From Liquidambar formosana (lineage: Eukaryota; Streptophyta; Magnoliopsida; Saxifragales; Altingiaceae), in the NCBI GenBank assembly GCA_039720395.1, contig CM077833.1, forward strand, positions 5,905,036 through 5,969,035: 64,000 bases of DNA. The letters are read 5' to 3'. The position numbers and the translations under genes are program-made. The notes beneath the pieces are model-generated. The model ran no database searches, was not told where the DNA came from, and saw only the letters and a list, made by a program, of their open reading frames with translations. This document shows positions 24,640-38,560 of the stretch, piece after piece. Every line of letters begins with the position of its first letter. Position 1 is the first letter of the stretch.

Positions 24640-26890
24640 TAACACTTTGAGAACCTTACTTGTGTTATCCTAGGGCACATGCCCTTGAATAATGAATTCT
24701 TATTTGAAGTAAATTAGACCTCCCTTAGAATTCTCTATGTTGAACTCCTTCAACATTTCAACTATGTTTAATGATTTGGAGATACTTAGCAATCTACATG
24801 ATCTATCTCTATAGATTTTGGTGGATGCTTCTGCCAAATCTTTCATGAAGAAGTTTTTCTCAAAAACTAAAACTTCACATTAGATAACATTCATATATCA
24901 TTCATAATGATTAGGATGTCATCTTATTGATAAGATAAAGAAAAATTAATCGCACTCCCACTAACTTTTTATACACTCATGGTCCATCTATACAATGAGA
25001 GAAATCAAACAATTTGATTACTTCAATTTTATAGATGTTCTAATTATGAGAATCTTGTAAACTATTATTAGATTTCTATAACTTACACACTTTTATGGTT
25101 TTTCACCATTGGATATAACATCTTTATATTCTTTTTGACATATCTCATATTCAAAATGTGTGTTTATAAATAACAAGATCCAAATGGATTTCAGCATAAC
25201 TATAATCAAACAAGTTTCTTTATAGACAACTTTTTGCCTATGTTGAAAACATTCTTAAATATCGCATAATTATATTGGATTCAATGACTCTTAGTCATTT
25301 CTCGAGTTTATGTCAAACATCGCATAATTATAGTCAATAAGATTATTTTAGTGATCTTTATCACCATAGAACTATTCTTTCACATATTAATAGAGATACC
25401 GTATCTCTTATATGTTGAAAAATATCCAATTTGATCTATGAAAAGATTGTGGTGTAGTTAAGGGTTTTTGCCTCAATAGAGACAAGGGTTGGATCTTTGT
25501 TCGTTTGTGGCTTTACAAACAATTCTGTAAATTCTATCTACTTTTGCATCTTTCTTAAATGAACTCTTTCTCAAGAAAATCTAGCAAACATCCTAATGGA
25601 CAATTTTTGTTCATTAGGGTAATAGAAATACTATCCCAACCACACTTGGGATATACCACAATTCAACACTTACTTAACCTTATTTCCAGATTGTCTCCAT
25701 TATGTCTCTAGACATACGTAGCACAATCCCAAGCCTTAACATCTTTAAGTTGGGTTTCTTCCCATATAATATCTAATATAATTGGGAAAAAACTGGAGTG
25801 AACCCTAAATTATCAATATGTAGCAATTTTAAAGTATATTCTAGATGGATATATTAGTAAAACTCATCATGGATCAAACCATATCTTAATAGGGTTCAAT
25901 TCATTCTCTTGGATTCACCATTGAGCTATGGTATTCTAAGAAGAGTCTACTGTAATTGAATGCATGCTCTATATGACTATATGCATCACAATGTATTAGT
26001 CAAATTAAAAATGCAACTCTTTCACTTCCTCAAGTAAATGATTGGCTTGGTTATTTCATAACCAAGTTACATTTGCTACATTTAAATGAGAGTATCTACA
26101 TCTCTTGTATTCTTGGAATACGTTGCATTCGCTCTAATTAGTCATTTAAATTCAGAAATAAAATTTCTAGATTGTCTTAAATGACCTAGTTAAGAAATAA
26201 GTTCCAAAATTAATCTAGCAACTCTTGCTCTATTAAAATTTTAAAGGTAATTTATTATCTACTTAACTTTTTGCTTCCATTTAGATTACACTAGAATCCA
26301 AAATCCAATAAGCAAAACTAACCAACAATTTAGTTTAGAGCATGAACCAAAACTTCAAAAGTTTGGTTCTTCTAGAAAAACTGATACTTTATCAAGTTCC
26401 CTTTACAATACCTTATGTTTATTACAAAATAATTATATTTCTTTGTCTTTGACTTTTCAAGACTTTTTTCCCTCTATACTTCCATTTTTAAATCATATCT
26501 AGCTTCTCAAGTAATTATATGTGATTAATCATTTTTCAAAAGAATGATTATTAATAAACAACTTTTGTTACATCCTAGTCCAGAAGAAGTCCTTTATAAG
26601 TAATATACTTTATAGTATTATTTTACTCACCGTACAACCTTTGTATGTGATGCAGGACATCCAAAGCACTTGTATTGACTAATTTTGCTTCTAAAGCTCA
26701 TTAGTCATCAATACTATCATATAGCATGGCAACAAGATGCCAATTGTGCATAGTGTCTTTTTCTTCTTAGGATGTTTTATAGGAAGGCCTTTAAGAAAAG
26801 GCCTAATAGCATGTAAATAATCTTTTAAAATTGAGAACAATTTTCAATTTCCTAAATCAATCAAAGAAATTGGGTTTAGTCAAACTATCA
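24640..26890 (-). pseudogene. Decayed copia pol (reverse transcriptase and probably integrase region)
   Basis: On the minus strand, 24720-25060 still encodes a broken RT signature: MKDLAEAS followed by YRDRS, where intact copia elements have a MKDLGEAS...RDRS block, preceded by a KNFFMKD context and a degenerate D-G-x-VYKK segment. Stops and frameshifts are frequent. 25100-26890 is A+T-rich and probably the older part of pol, but I could not read a clear integrase motif. The sequence stops at about 24630, against the opposite-strand leader. Confidence 0.5.
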
Positions 26891-29800
26891 ATATCCTGTA
26901 TATTAGGAAATAGGGGTTTTGAGGTGAGGAATTAGGTAATCTACATAAACAAAGAATTAGATTTCATTTTTATCCATAATGATTGGGTCTTTAATCATAT
27001 GGTACCTCCCACTATTTTATCAAATTTTATACACCCTTTAATGGAATTCGGGAATCTCATTCCTTAATGGGGATTGGGGTCGCACTGTAACCTAGAAGCC
27101 TCACATGTTAGTCTCTTAGCTTCTAACCCACAATAAGAAGACAACTCTTTGTCTATTGTTTCATAATCAAGTTCCAATCATTTTGCATCTAGGGTGCATA
27201 CTCCTCACATGTTAGTTTCTTGGAATACTTCCCTAGTTAAGTTAAGCCCATCATTTACACAGGTATGTTTCACCAAATATATACCTCACATGTTAGTTTC
27301 TTGGTATATACCAGTTTAAGCACCCCATGATATCTTATATGTGATAGTTTCAAGTAATGTCTTTAACATGGGTAGCTCCTACATATTTGCAGCCAGGTAC
27401 TCACATTAAGGGACGTTAGATAATCCTATAATGATGGAAGGCAATGAAGAATTCATTCCCTATGATTTCTTCATTTTCAACTTAATATTAAAAGATAGGA
27501 GTTTTAAGGGTCTCATCAAATTAACATACATCTCATGTATATAAATAAAAACCTAAACAGCATAAAATAATCCACTTATCGATACTAGTCCCTAAAAGGA
27601 GACATATAACGATCTATGGATTTGAAGCTATCACTATTAATCTCATTAAAAGCTCCCACTATGATGATTATGGACTTTAAGTAGATTCAATCCAAGCCAA
27701 TAGATTGAATCCAAGGTCTAAGGTGGGTGTAGGTGATCGTAAAATAAAATATTTGAAACATGCATGCTCTCTTGAAAATCTTCTCTAAGCTTTCAAGTCC
27801 TTTAATCTCCTCCAATGGCTTGATAGTCTCCACCATTAGCTTGTTGGACTCCACCATGCTCCTTAGTATGCTCTCGATTACATAACATTTACATAATTTA
27901 AAGAAAGGGATACATAAGGGGAAAGTAGGGTACATAAGAAAATGATAGAAAGAGAGAGAGAAGGTGGCATACAAGCCCCAAATAATAAATTACATCACCA
28001 AAATAAATTACAACTCTTGAAAAATATTACATCCCATTCATAAGATGGCCAATCACAATTGGTTTAAAGGTATAGTCTATAATCATCATCCAACCACAAA
28101 CATACAATCACATTGCATAATGTAAGAAAAACTGAAAGCAATTAAACATATGAGCATTATGGTAATTCTCTTGAATGATTTACATTAATCTCATTAATGT
28201 ATCCTAATCTCATTAGGTTTTTCAAAATTTCCAGAATTTAATTAAGTCTTAACATTTAAGACATTTAGTTTCTATCAATCAAATCAATTGAAACATTTAA
28301 AGTTTCCTAAAATAACTCTAATATCTAATATTAGGGTTTCCTTAATTAAACAAAACAATTTCATTTAATTAAGATTTTCCAGATTTTAATTTAATCCCTA
28401 ATTATATTTTAAACCACTTAAAACATTATTAAATTAATCAATATCAATTAAATAATTAATATAGGAATTAAATAAAATCATTTAAATGATGAATTAGTGC
28501 ATTAGGGTTTCCAAAAACCCTAAACCCTAAATGCATTACCCTAAACCCTAAATGCAAGCCCTAACATTAAATGCCCAATGATTGGTCATTTAATAACCAA
28601 TCATTAAAACCCTAGGTTTGTACGGTATTAATGATAAGGATTAGGGTTTAATTAATGCCAAACAGGGTATTAATTACTCTTAATTAATTACACTAATTAG
28701 GGTTTCCAAAACCCTAACCCTAGACATCATTAATGCATTTAATTATGCCCTAATTATTAATAACCATGATTGGTCATTAATGACCAATCATTAACTCTTT
28801 AATTAAGGTAATTAATATGCCAATTAGGGTTTTAATTAATGCCATTAATAATTAGGGTTTCTTTATTAACTCAAATTAGGGTTTAGGAAACCCTAGTGTG
28901 CCGCCACCTTCAAGGGGCTGCCAAGGCTTGGCTAGGCTGCCATGGCCACCAACGGCTGTGGGAGGCCATGGCCAGCCATGGGAGGGTGTTGCTGGGGTGT
29001 GGGCCAAGCCCATGGACACGTGTGGGGTGGTCAATGGGCTGCCATCATCAACAATTGATCAGGGTTTCAAAAACCTATTGGTGGCGCCACCATGGGAGAC
29101 CTTCAAGGTCACAAACGCTTCTAAAATTCAATCAATTCGACTCCACCAACAAAACCAGCTTTTGTATCATGTCACTACATGAATTACTAAGCTAATAGAA
29201 GTGGTTTGGATGATCAAATCATCCCTAATTGTTCTAAACAATTCAAAGAACAGTAGGCTGTCCAGAATTTGACAGCATACTGTCCATGGTTAGAAATTGA
29301 TTTAAAACCCAGCAAGATGATTAAGTCAGGCTACCAAATGAATTTTCCTAGTATCCTACATGTCTTAGGAAACTAATGCAAGTGGTTTCATGCAATTTGG
29401 AGTTCCCTAGCTCAAGTTCTAATCAAAACTCCATTGATGACTTTTCTGTAGAAAAATTCTGCTATGCTGTTCATGAAAAATTTTCAAACGTTTTGAATCT
29501 TTTTCCATCAAAACTGTTTTGAAACTTAAATAAAATCATATATACATGATATACAATGATCCTATAATAAATTTCCATGAAAAAATACAGAAGCTTTAAT
29601 TGAAATTGATTGCAAGAACCATAGGGTTCTAAAACCCAGATTCAGCCCTTAAAGAAAAACCTAGTTTTCAAAAAACTAGTTCTAGCATCTTAATCCAATT
29701 ATGATGCATCTGAATGCTTAGGAACCCTTCCCTCCCATGTCTAGAACATAACCCAAGTGGTGGCAACCATTGCCATGCCTTTGATCACCATCAAAAGTTC

Positions 29801-30294
29801 TTAGTTGCAACTGGTGCATCATTCTCGCGTAAAACTGTCTTCCCAGCCTGTAGTAAAAAATTCATAATTTTCGCTACAGAACTCGGATCGATGCACCATT
29901 TGTTGGGTTGGAAAGCTGATTCGAAGATATTTCTAACCATATATGGCTCAAAAAGTTTGGAGAAGAACTCTGATTTCGGCATGCAAAACAAGATGACGGT
30001 TTTTCATGACTATCATAAAAACTGTTCATAACAGTTTTATAAAAACCTAATTTTCTTATTATTTTTCTCCAAACTCAATCCCTATTCAACTCTTGAATCA
30101 TTGGCAGCTCTAAAACATATTTTGGAAGAGGAGTAGAATAGAAAACAACCTAGGGTTCAAAAACCCTAGGTTTGGCCATGAGAGGGAATTACTTAATGCA
30201 TGAAATAAATTCCAAATTTTTAATCATTCAACCTTTACCATAAATTCCAGCCTATATATAGTTTGTATTAAGCATAATCATGCTCTGATACTAC
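26891..30294 (-). mobile_element. Copia leader and spacer (minus), second copy
   Basis: Directly follows (in minus sense) the PBS-like GTAGTATCAGAGCATGA next to the LTR at 30295. 26891-27700 is a diverged copy of 33290-34090: both share GATTGGGTCTTTAATCAT and CTCCCACTATTTTATCAAAT. 27690-29990 parallels 34060-36200. The region contains many AAACCCTAA words and an A+T-rich stretch but no long real reading frame. The frame at 27687-27974 is not supported by any domain. Confidence 0.65.
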
Positions 30295-31954
30295 TGTTGG
30301 GAATTGTACTAAAGGGAAAAATCGAAGTGCGGAATATAAAAATTTTTCCTACGATTCCACAGCCCATAAATCTAACTATGCATAATACAAAAACAAAACC
30401 TTAACTACAAAGAGGGTTAGAACACTTACAGTTTAATTGTCTTCTCCTTTTTACTCCAAGTTTCAAATCCAGACAGCAACGTATTAGCAATCCAAGTGTA
30501 TTGCCTCCAACGATATCCATACCTAGCTAGAGTTTCAAGTCCTTTCCTTCTTTCCCTTGTTGTTGTTAGAGTAGAAGAAGAGAAGAGAAAGAGAGAAAGC
30601 TATGAAAATTTCGACTAGCTTTGGGAGCTTCAAAAAGTTATGATGTCATACATCACTAGAGGCTTTATAAAGCCTCTAATAGGGCCAGGCCATGAGGGGG
30701 CACTTCTAACCCTAATAAGTTTTGTGTTATTACTCTTAATTACATAATAACCCCTTTAGTTTATATCATATACAAACTAAACCCTTAAAAACTATTCTTT
30801 TATTCACTTGTACCCTTTCTCTCATAGACTTTAAAGCTCTTCTTAGCATGATTAGTGTGTAACCCATTGGGTTCACATCATCAAGTAGTAGGAATAGCAC
30901 AAGGTGTGCACAGTAGAACTCTTTCCATTTAGGGTCTAATTGAAACTCCTTCCAATTCTTTAATTGATTATAACTCACTTATATCAATTAGGGCTTCTAC
31001 TAACCATGAATAACACCTAGCATATGGTTCATGGCGTTGTCTTTAATGAGGTGAATAAATATCTAACAAATAACCCTTCTGTTATAGTTTATAGGTTACA
31101 ATTACATCCTTCCATTTACACAATGTCTCCAATTGAACTAATAGAACATAGAAGTCTGTCAAATCCCTAGTTTAATTACTTTATACTCTATTCATAAATA
31201 TCAACTCAATTGTAAACTTATGGAAACTCCTTTCTATATTCATACTGCCATAGCCATGGACTAAATAAGTTATATTATGAATGCTATATGAAACATTCTC
31301 TCTCTTTTTCCTGAGAGTAATGGATTCCTTATTGATCACTCACATGCCTTCATAAATATAGCAGTAAGGCCAATGAACATCCTTACAGACCCCTAATTAG
31401 GATCTTCACTTAGTGTTATCAAACTTCTAAAGCTATGTGCATAAGACAACTATGGTGTCTCAGGTCTAAGGATTACTTGTACCACTACAACAATGAGAAA
31501 TTGATTAGCAGGCAGGTTAAAAATTCATTTAGTTTATCTCATATCTTTTGTCACATTTAGTCTACCTATTCTATTAATAGGCACCCGCTTGTTGGTTGTA
31601 GTGTCTCCACACAAATAGCTTGAAACTAGCTATCCTCCTATAGAGTCAACCTAACACGTGCTAGTCCTATGGTTCATTACTGTCCATCATAGTGAACCTT
31701 AAACTAGGAATGATTTAGGAGTTTAGTATAGAAATATATCTACAGTCTCAAAATTACAACTCTTTGTAATTCTATATTCTCAACTCCAACTCCATGGACA
31801 TATTATGTAAATATAAATGATGAATATAAACATAATAGAATAAGCCATTTTATTAAATCAATAATAAATGTGACATACATAAATGAAATCAAACAATTGT
31901 TCCTAATCCCTAAACAATCATCTCTATGATTGGCTCTAGGGCATAATCCTAATA
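30295..31954 (-). mobile_element. Copia LTR (minus), about 1.66 kb
   Basis: On the minus strand it starts TATTAGGATTATGCCCTAG (31954; the usual first TG is TA) and ends CAATTCCCAACA (30295), followed by the PBS-like GTAGTATCAGAGCATGA. It is clearly related to the LTR at 21582-23272. It abuts the protease remnant of an upstream copia copy at 31954, so it is both the downstream border of one copy and the 5' LTR of the next. Confidence 0.85.
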
Positions 31955-33285
31955 GTCATATGCAGAGTTTCCTTCATTTCTTATTCTCTTGGGTTTATTG
32001 GCATTCTTATTTGAACTATCATGCTCCATGCAATTAACATTTGCAATAAAGCTTAAGAAATATAAGCTTATCACATACACACCAGAAGTAATAAACTCCC
32101 CATTCATAAATAGAGAGCATTTATTATCATCAAAAACAAAATTATAACCTTGTTTCGATAAATTAGAAATAGAAATAATGTTTCTAATAACTTCTAGAAT
32201 GTAAAGACAGCCTACTGATTCTAAATTATTCCCACTAGGCAGAGTTAAGCAACAACTCCCCACAGCGAATGAAGCAACACTTGCTCCATTCCCTACTCGC
32301 AGGGTTACTTCGCCTTTACTCAGCCTTCTGCTTCCCCTTAGATCCTGCATGAAATTACTTATATGAGAACTCGCACTAGAATCTAGTAACTAAGTGGAAG
32401 CAGAACTAACATTTAAGTTATTTTCATAATCCATACCTTTTGAAGGTTGGTCCTTTAGAGTATCTATATACTCACGGCAGTTCCTCTTCCAATGTCCATC
32501 TTTGCCGCAATGAAAACATGTTCCCTTGGCTTTGTTGTTCCTACCTTTCTTGATGCCCTTCTTTGCCTTCAGGTTCTTCTTTTTCTTCTCTTGGGTGTTC
32601 TTACCCTTGCCTTTGCCCTTACCCTTAGGCTTGGGCTTAGATCTGGAAGTAGAAGCTCCATCGAATGCAAGCAAAGAACCTTTCTCCTTTTTCATTGTCT
32701 CCTTGATTATCTTGAGCAAGTTGTGTTGCTCTAAGAGAGTAGGGTCCAGTTTGTTCATATGAAAATTCATAATTAACGGCCCATATAAATCAGGGAGAGA
32801 CTGCAGAACGATGTCAGCGCCCATATTAGCTTCAATGATCACATCAAGCTTCTCAAGCTGCTCGATATGGCTGATCATTTTTAAGATGTGATCAGTCACG
32901 GATGAACCCTCATTCATTCTTGTCTTAAATAGATCTTTGACAATGTTGTACTTTGCAGTCCTACTTTGCTCCCCATACAACTCTTGTAAGTGGAGGAAAA
33001 TGTTAAGAGCACTTCTCATGGATTCATGCTGCTTCTGAAGCTTTAAACTCATAGATGCCATCATATAGCATCTTGCCTTAAGATCTTCATCCATGCGCTT
33101 CTGATAAGCGTCTTTCTCTTGCTGAGTGGCATCCTTAGCAAGAGCATTGGGAAGTGGGCTATCAATAGTATAGGAAGCTTCTAGGAATTTAAAACTATTT
33201 TCAAATTCCTCAGTCAATCAAGATAATTCGATCCAGTCAAACGGTTGGTGTCCAATATTTTAGATAATGGGTTGAGGTGAGCCAT
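31949..33285 (-). pseudogene. Copia gag and protease remnant
   Basis: Gag starts at ATG 33285 (MAHLNPLSKILDTNRLTG, typical of UBN2-type copia gag). A TGA at 33214-33216 replaces the tryptophan expected after NYLD, and another stop and a one-base shift follow within 60 bp. From about 33170 to 32390 the frame is open: it includes the gag helical domain, then a K/G-rich stretch (GKGKGKGK) and a CCHC zinc knuckle, CFHCGKDGHWKRNC. A short disrupted stretch leads to the protease, whose active-site triad reads DSS (LLDSSASSHISN) where D-S/T-G is expected, and a gag-pre-integrase-like segment ending at 31949 inside the LTR. Integrase, RT and RNase H are absent. The element cannot be autonomous. Confidence 0.85.
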
Positions 33286-36206
33286 TTCGATGAACTACAT
33301 TAAAATTAAAACAGAGAATTAGATTGCATTTTTAATCCATAATGATTGGGTCTTTAATCATGTGGTATCTCCCACTATTTTATCAAATTCCATATACCCT
33401 CAATTGGAATTTGGGAATCTCATTCTTAATGGGGATTGGGGTCCCATTGTGACCTAAAAGCCTCACATAATAGTTTCTTAACTTCTAACCCACAACAAGA
33501 AGACAACTCTTTGTCTATTGCTTCATAAGCAAGTTCCAATCATTTAGCCTCTAGGGAACATACACCTCACATAATAGTTTCTTAGAATACTTCCCTAGTT
33601 AAGTTAAACCCACCATTCGCACAGGTATGCTCATCCTAACATACACCTTACATGATAGTTTCTTGGTATATATTAGCTTCACACCCCATGATATCTTATA
33701 TATGATAGTTTTAAGTAGAATCTTTAACATAGGTAGCTCCTACATATTTACAGCTAGGTATCTACATTAAGGGACTCTAGATGATTCTATAATGATGGAA
33801 GGCAATGAAGAATTCATTCCCTAATGTCTTCTTCATTTACAACTTAATCTTTAGGTTATGAGGGGTTTAAAAGGTCTCATCAAATTAACATACATCTCAT
33901 GCATAATATAAAATAGCAATTTATAATCCATTTATCAATATTAGTCCCTTATAGGTGACATATATCAATTTATGGTTTTGGATCTATCACAAATTATCAC
34001 ATAAAATAAAGCTCCCACTATGATGATTATGGACCTTTAGATGATTCAATCCAAGCCAATGGATTGAATCCAAGGTCTAAAGGTAAGTGTAGGTGATCGT
34101 AAAACATTCAATCGAAGACATGCATGCTCTCTTGAAAATCTTCTCCAAGCTTTCAAGTCTTTCACTGTCCACCATTGATTTGTTGGGCTCCACCATGCTC
34201 CTTTGGGTCCACCGTGCTCTTTGGTGTATTCTCGATTACATAACATTTACATAATTTAAAGAAAGGGATACATAAAGGGAATGTGGGTACATAAGAGAAT
34301 GATAGAGAGAGAGAAGGTGCCATGCAAGCCCCAATAAAAAATTACATCACCAATAATAAATTACAACGCTTTGAAAAATATCACAACCCATAAGACGGCC
34401 AATCACAAGTGGTTTATTTAGGTCTTAGTCCATAATTATCATCCATCCATAACCATACAATCACATTGCATAATGGTAACTCTATTGATTGGTTCACATT
34501 AATCTCATTAATGTGTCCTAATCTCATTAGGATTTGTAAAATTTCCAGAATTTAATTTAATTCCAAAAATTGCTTTAAACAATTTAAAACATTATAAAAT
34601 TAATCAATTTAATTAAATAATTAATTTCAGAATTAAATAAAATCAATTCATGAATTAATTAGTGCATTAGGGTTTCCTAAAACCCTAAACCCTAGTTGCA
34701 TTAAATCCTGAACCCAAATATTAAATGCATATGATTAGTCATTAAATGTCCAATCATTTAAAACCCTAGGTTTTAAGTCATTAATAATTAGGATTTCATT
34801 AAATGCCAATTAGGGTTTTATTAATCTAATTAATAAATGCACCAATTAGGGTTTCTAAAACCCTAAACCCTAGGCATCATTAATAACATTAATTAAACCC
34901 TAAATCATGATGACAATGATTAGCCATTAATAGCCCATTATTAAATGCTAGGTTTTAATTAATAGGATTAGGGTACAATTAATGCCATTAATAGATTAGG
35001 GTTAAAATTAAATGAAATTAGGGTTTCCTAAAGAAACCCTAGTGCTACCGCCACCATGCAAGGGGCTGCCACTTGGGAGGGTTGCCAAAGCCACCGCCGA
35101 CAGTAGGGAGCTCCGACAAGCCTAGGGGTTCGTGCTAGGGTTAGGGCCAAGCCCCATGATTACGTGTGGAGTGGTCCATAGGGCTGTATGGGTCAAACAA
35201 TTAGGGTTTCATAAACCCCTATTGCTACTGCCACCATTGATGGACCTCCAAGGTCACTTTAATGGCTTAAACACCTTCTAATCTTCTTCTCCATTCAATC
35301 CAGCTCCTATATCATGTCCCTACATGTTTTACTAAATTAATGGAAGAAGATTGGATGATCAAATCATTCCCAATTGACCCACATAATTCGTTTTACAGAA
35401 ATTTGTAACAGATCACAAATCATCTTAAAACCCAGGAAGATGACATTGTTAGGGTACCAAACTAATTTTGCCAGTATCCTACATGTCTTAGGAAACTAAT
35501 GCAAGTGGTTTCATGCAATTTGGAGTTCCCTAGCAAAAGTTATGATCAAAATTCCATTGATGACTTTTCTGCAGAAAAATCTGCTTGCTGTTTTTGTAAA
35601 AAAATTCAAACTTTTTGAATCTTTTTCAATCAAAACTCTTTTGAAACTTAAAGATATGTTGCATACATTATGTATTATGTTCCTACATTAATTTATCATC
35701 AATTTTATAGAGTTTCCAATTCAAAACAGATGCAGGAACGACCCTAGGGTCTCAACCCTAGGTTCGGCCTTCATGGTGTTCTTCATCTTCTTTTTGATAT
35801 GTTTTGATTCCTATGCATCCATATACATATGTAATTCATATAACCAACTTACATGAATTAATTAGCAATCATCCCATGATTCTAATAAATCAAAATCAAA
35901 CCAAAACACAAGAGAGAGCAACCTAGGGTTCCAAACCCAAGGTTCGGCCTCTATAGAAGAAACCCTAGTTTCTTCATCTTCTAGTTGTAATTCATGTGCA
36001 TCATATGCATCAATAATTACCCATAATTATTATTAGAAGTGAATTAGAATAGTAGAAGAAAAACCAGCCTAGGGTTCAAAACCCTAGGTTTGGCCATGAG
36101 AGAGAAACCAAGTTAACATGCTTCTAGTTTAAAAACTAATAAATTTTATCATAATTTTCAACCCATATGCAGTTTGTATTAAACACAATCATGGCTCTGA
36201 TAATAC
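33286..36206 (-). mobile_element. Copia leader (minus), first copy
   Basis: Runs from the PBS-like sequence next to the LTR at 36207 (TTATCAGAGCCATGATTG read on the minus strand) to the gag start at 33285. It holds AAACCCTA words, three GAACCCTAGG-type blocks, and the same landmarks as 26891-30294. At nearly 3 kb, it is an unusually long leader for copia. No gene was recognised in it. Confidence 0.7.
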
Positions 36207-37028
36207 TGTAAGGAATTGAACTAGAAGGAAATAGAATGCGGAATAACTAGAATAACAAAAATTTCCTATCAATTCCATGCATCCCATGAATCTAATTGTG
36301 TTTCAATACAAAACTATAAACCCTAACTAGAAGAGGGGTTTGATTACTTACAGTTGATTGAGTCTTCTTCTTCTTCCTTCCAGTTTTGATTCCGGACAGC
36401 AATGAATAAAGCAGCCCAAGTGTTTCTACCTCCAATGGTATCCACACTTAGCAAAGGCCTTCAAGCTTCCCTATCACAATCCACACTCAGTGTTATTAAA
36501 CTTCTAAGGCTATATGCATAAGACAACTATGGTGTCTCATGTCTAAAGATTACTTGTACCACTGCAACTATGAGAGATTGATTGACAGACAATTAAAACT
36601 CCATTCTGTTAATCTCATATTCTATGATCACATTCAGTGTACATATTCTTATAATAGGCACCCACATGTTGGTTATAATGTCTACACACAAATAGCTTGA
36701 GACTGGCTATTCTCCTATAAAGCCAACCTAGTATGTGCTAGTCCTATGGTTCATTATTATCCATCACAATGAACCTTTAACTAAGAATGATTAAAAAGTT
36801 TAGTACATAGATATATATACAGTCTCAAAACCACAACTCATTGTAATTTCATATTATCAACTCTAACTCTATGGACATATCATGTAAATATAAGAATGAA
36901 ATAAACATGATAGAATAAGCCTTTTTATTAATAATAATAAATGTAACATACAATAAATGAAATCTTATGATTGTTTTTTATCCCTAAAACATCATGTCTA
37001 TGATTGGCTGTTGGGCATATAACTAACA
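36207..37028 (-). mobile_element. Copia LTR (minus), internally deleted, 822 bp
   Basis: On the minus strand it starts TGTTAGTTATATGCCCAAC (37028) and ends CAATTCCTTACA (36207), the same ends as the LTR at 21582, but it is only half as long. The missing part is central: near 36480 the R/U5 side (AGCAAAGGCCTTCAAGCTTC) joins directly to U3 sequence, without the segment that contains the CT tract. Confidence 0.85.
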
Positions 37029-38350
37029 GCCTTTTGGAATCATTATCAAAGAACACATACCTTACTAGTCAGGTCATGTTTGGTTGGCGTAATCTTTACG
37101 TTTTTTTCCCTCCAAACCCTTAAACCATGGTTAGTTAGTTTCAGTAGTGAAATGCTACTACAAATTACTTATTGTACAATATTTTGGCATGGGCCATGGG
37201 GGAATGTTATTGCTAGGGTTTTTTTTTCTTTTTTTTTTAAAAAAAAAAAATTAACAATAAGGAGTATCCCAAGTTTTAAACTGATTAAAATTTTAATTTA
37301 GACTAATCCTCAAACAATTGAGGATTGTATTTGTTGTTTTATTGAATAGTTCAAAATATCTCATTGCACACTTATATGGAAAAAATGAAGAAGCAACAAA
37401 ATTGTTGTGAGGTGTCTTTCATCCTCTTGATGTTGAATTCCAAAGCACAATTACCTGTCTTTTGTCTTTTTAGAGGACCATTAGGTCAAATTTTTCTATT
37501 GATAAGGTCTTCCCACAAGCTCCATATGAGAGGGTTTGGTGCAAAACCTCTTAGGGGAATTTTTCTTTTAAATATTTGTATTGTTATTATTATCATCCCT
37601 AGTTTGATTTTATTTTAACTTAGAGTTTCTTCATGTTATATGGAATTTAACGTTGAAAATATAGAGCCTTAGAGTTATTGTAATCTATATTTTTTATTAT
37701 TTGGTAGTGGATTTAATTTTCCTTTCCTTTCCTTTCCTTTCCGTTCCTTTCCTTTATGAAAACAAATTATCTTATCAAGCTGCATAAAATTTATCACTTC
37801 TTTCTACATATTCGATTATTATTAGGATTTAATTTGTTTTATTTTAATGTGATCGTGTTTCCCTCAATCCACATAAGACAAAAACATCTACTCCGTACCA
37901 TACTTACAACAGCGCGAGTAAAGGTGAAATTCCAAACTCGCAAGTGGCCTCAAGCCAGCACCAATGATACAATATTCAATACATCTTTAGCGGGGTCGGT
38001 TGGATTAAAGAAAGCCGTTGCACCCACACGTACTCCAAACAACTTTTGTGACCCTAACGACACGCTGCAGACTTTTGCAGAGGTGCTTCCTTATTTAATA
38101 CAACACTTGGGGCCACAATTCCCCATCACAAATTCATATCCTTATCTCATCTTTGTTATCACTTCCTTTTCCCTTCAACTTTTATCTCTTTTCCTTCAGA
38201 CTGATCTATGATGATGGAGATATGTTTTATCTCTCAAGTTTCAGATCCAGAAACAAGCAATCAAGCAGGTATTAACCTCACTTTCTCTTTAAAACCCACT
38301 TGTCTTTGATTTTCATTTTTTTTTCATTTTTTTGAAACAAAAAAAATCCA
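37029..38350. other. Intergenic non-coding region
   Basis: A+T-rich, with poly-T/poly-A at 37221-37250 and a (CCTTT)n tract at 37720-37755. No domain could be read in the open frames here. A short ATG frame at 38209-38270 followed by GTATTAAC could be a lone first exon, but nothing downstream supports it. Confidence 0.4.
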
Positions 38351-38560
38351 TTAAAAAGAAAAATGTTTACATCTAGGAATAACAAGACATCGATAATCTT
38401 CTAAGATCATATCCCACAACTTTTTAGGAAATCTGTGTTCCCATATATTGACATCACTATTACAATTATAACTCAAATTTGCTACACAATCAGCAACTCT
38501 ATTTGCTTGCCTATATATATGCCTAATAGCCACATGATCGAATCGAGCCAAGAGACACCT
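38351..38560 (-). pseudogene. LINE-derived RNase H-like fragment
   Basis: The minus-strand frame encodes ARFDHVAIRHIYRQANRVAD followed by CVANLSY, the characteristic C-terminal part of the RNase H-like domain (RVT_3) of plant non-LTR retrotransposons, where an H-x-x-R-x-x-N-x-x-AD motif is typical. Only this scrap of about 65 codons survives, and a T-rich stretch next to it (38320-38345) would fit the poly-A tail of a 3' LINE end on the minus strand. Confidence 0.65.

Noticed and set aside
28500..28900. AAACCCTAAACCCTAA words, like plant telomere repeats, in the copia leaders (also at 34680-34880)
   Set aside because: Only one to three units at a time, scattered in retroelement leaders and present in both leader copies; this is not an interstitial telomere array.
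32492..32762. Plus-strand hydrophobic open frames
   Set aside because: Antisense shadow of the lysine-rich gag region on the minus strand.
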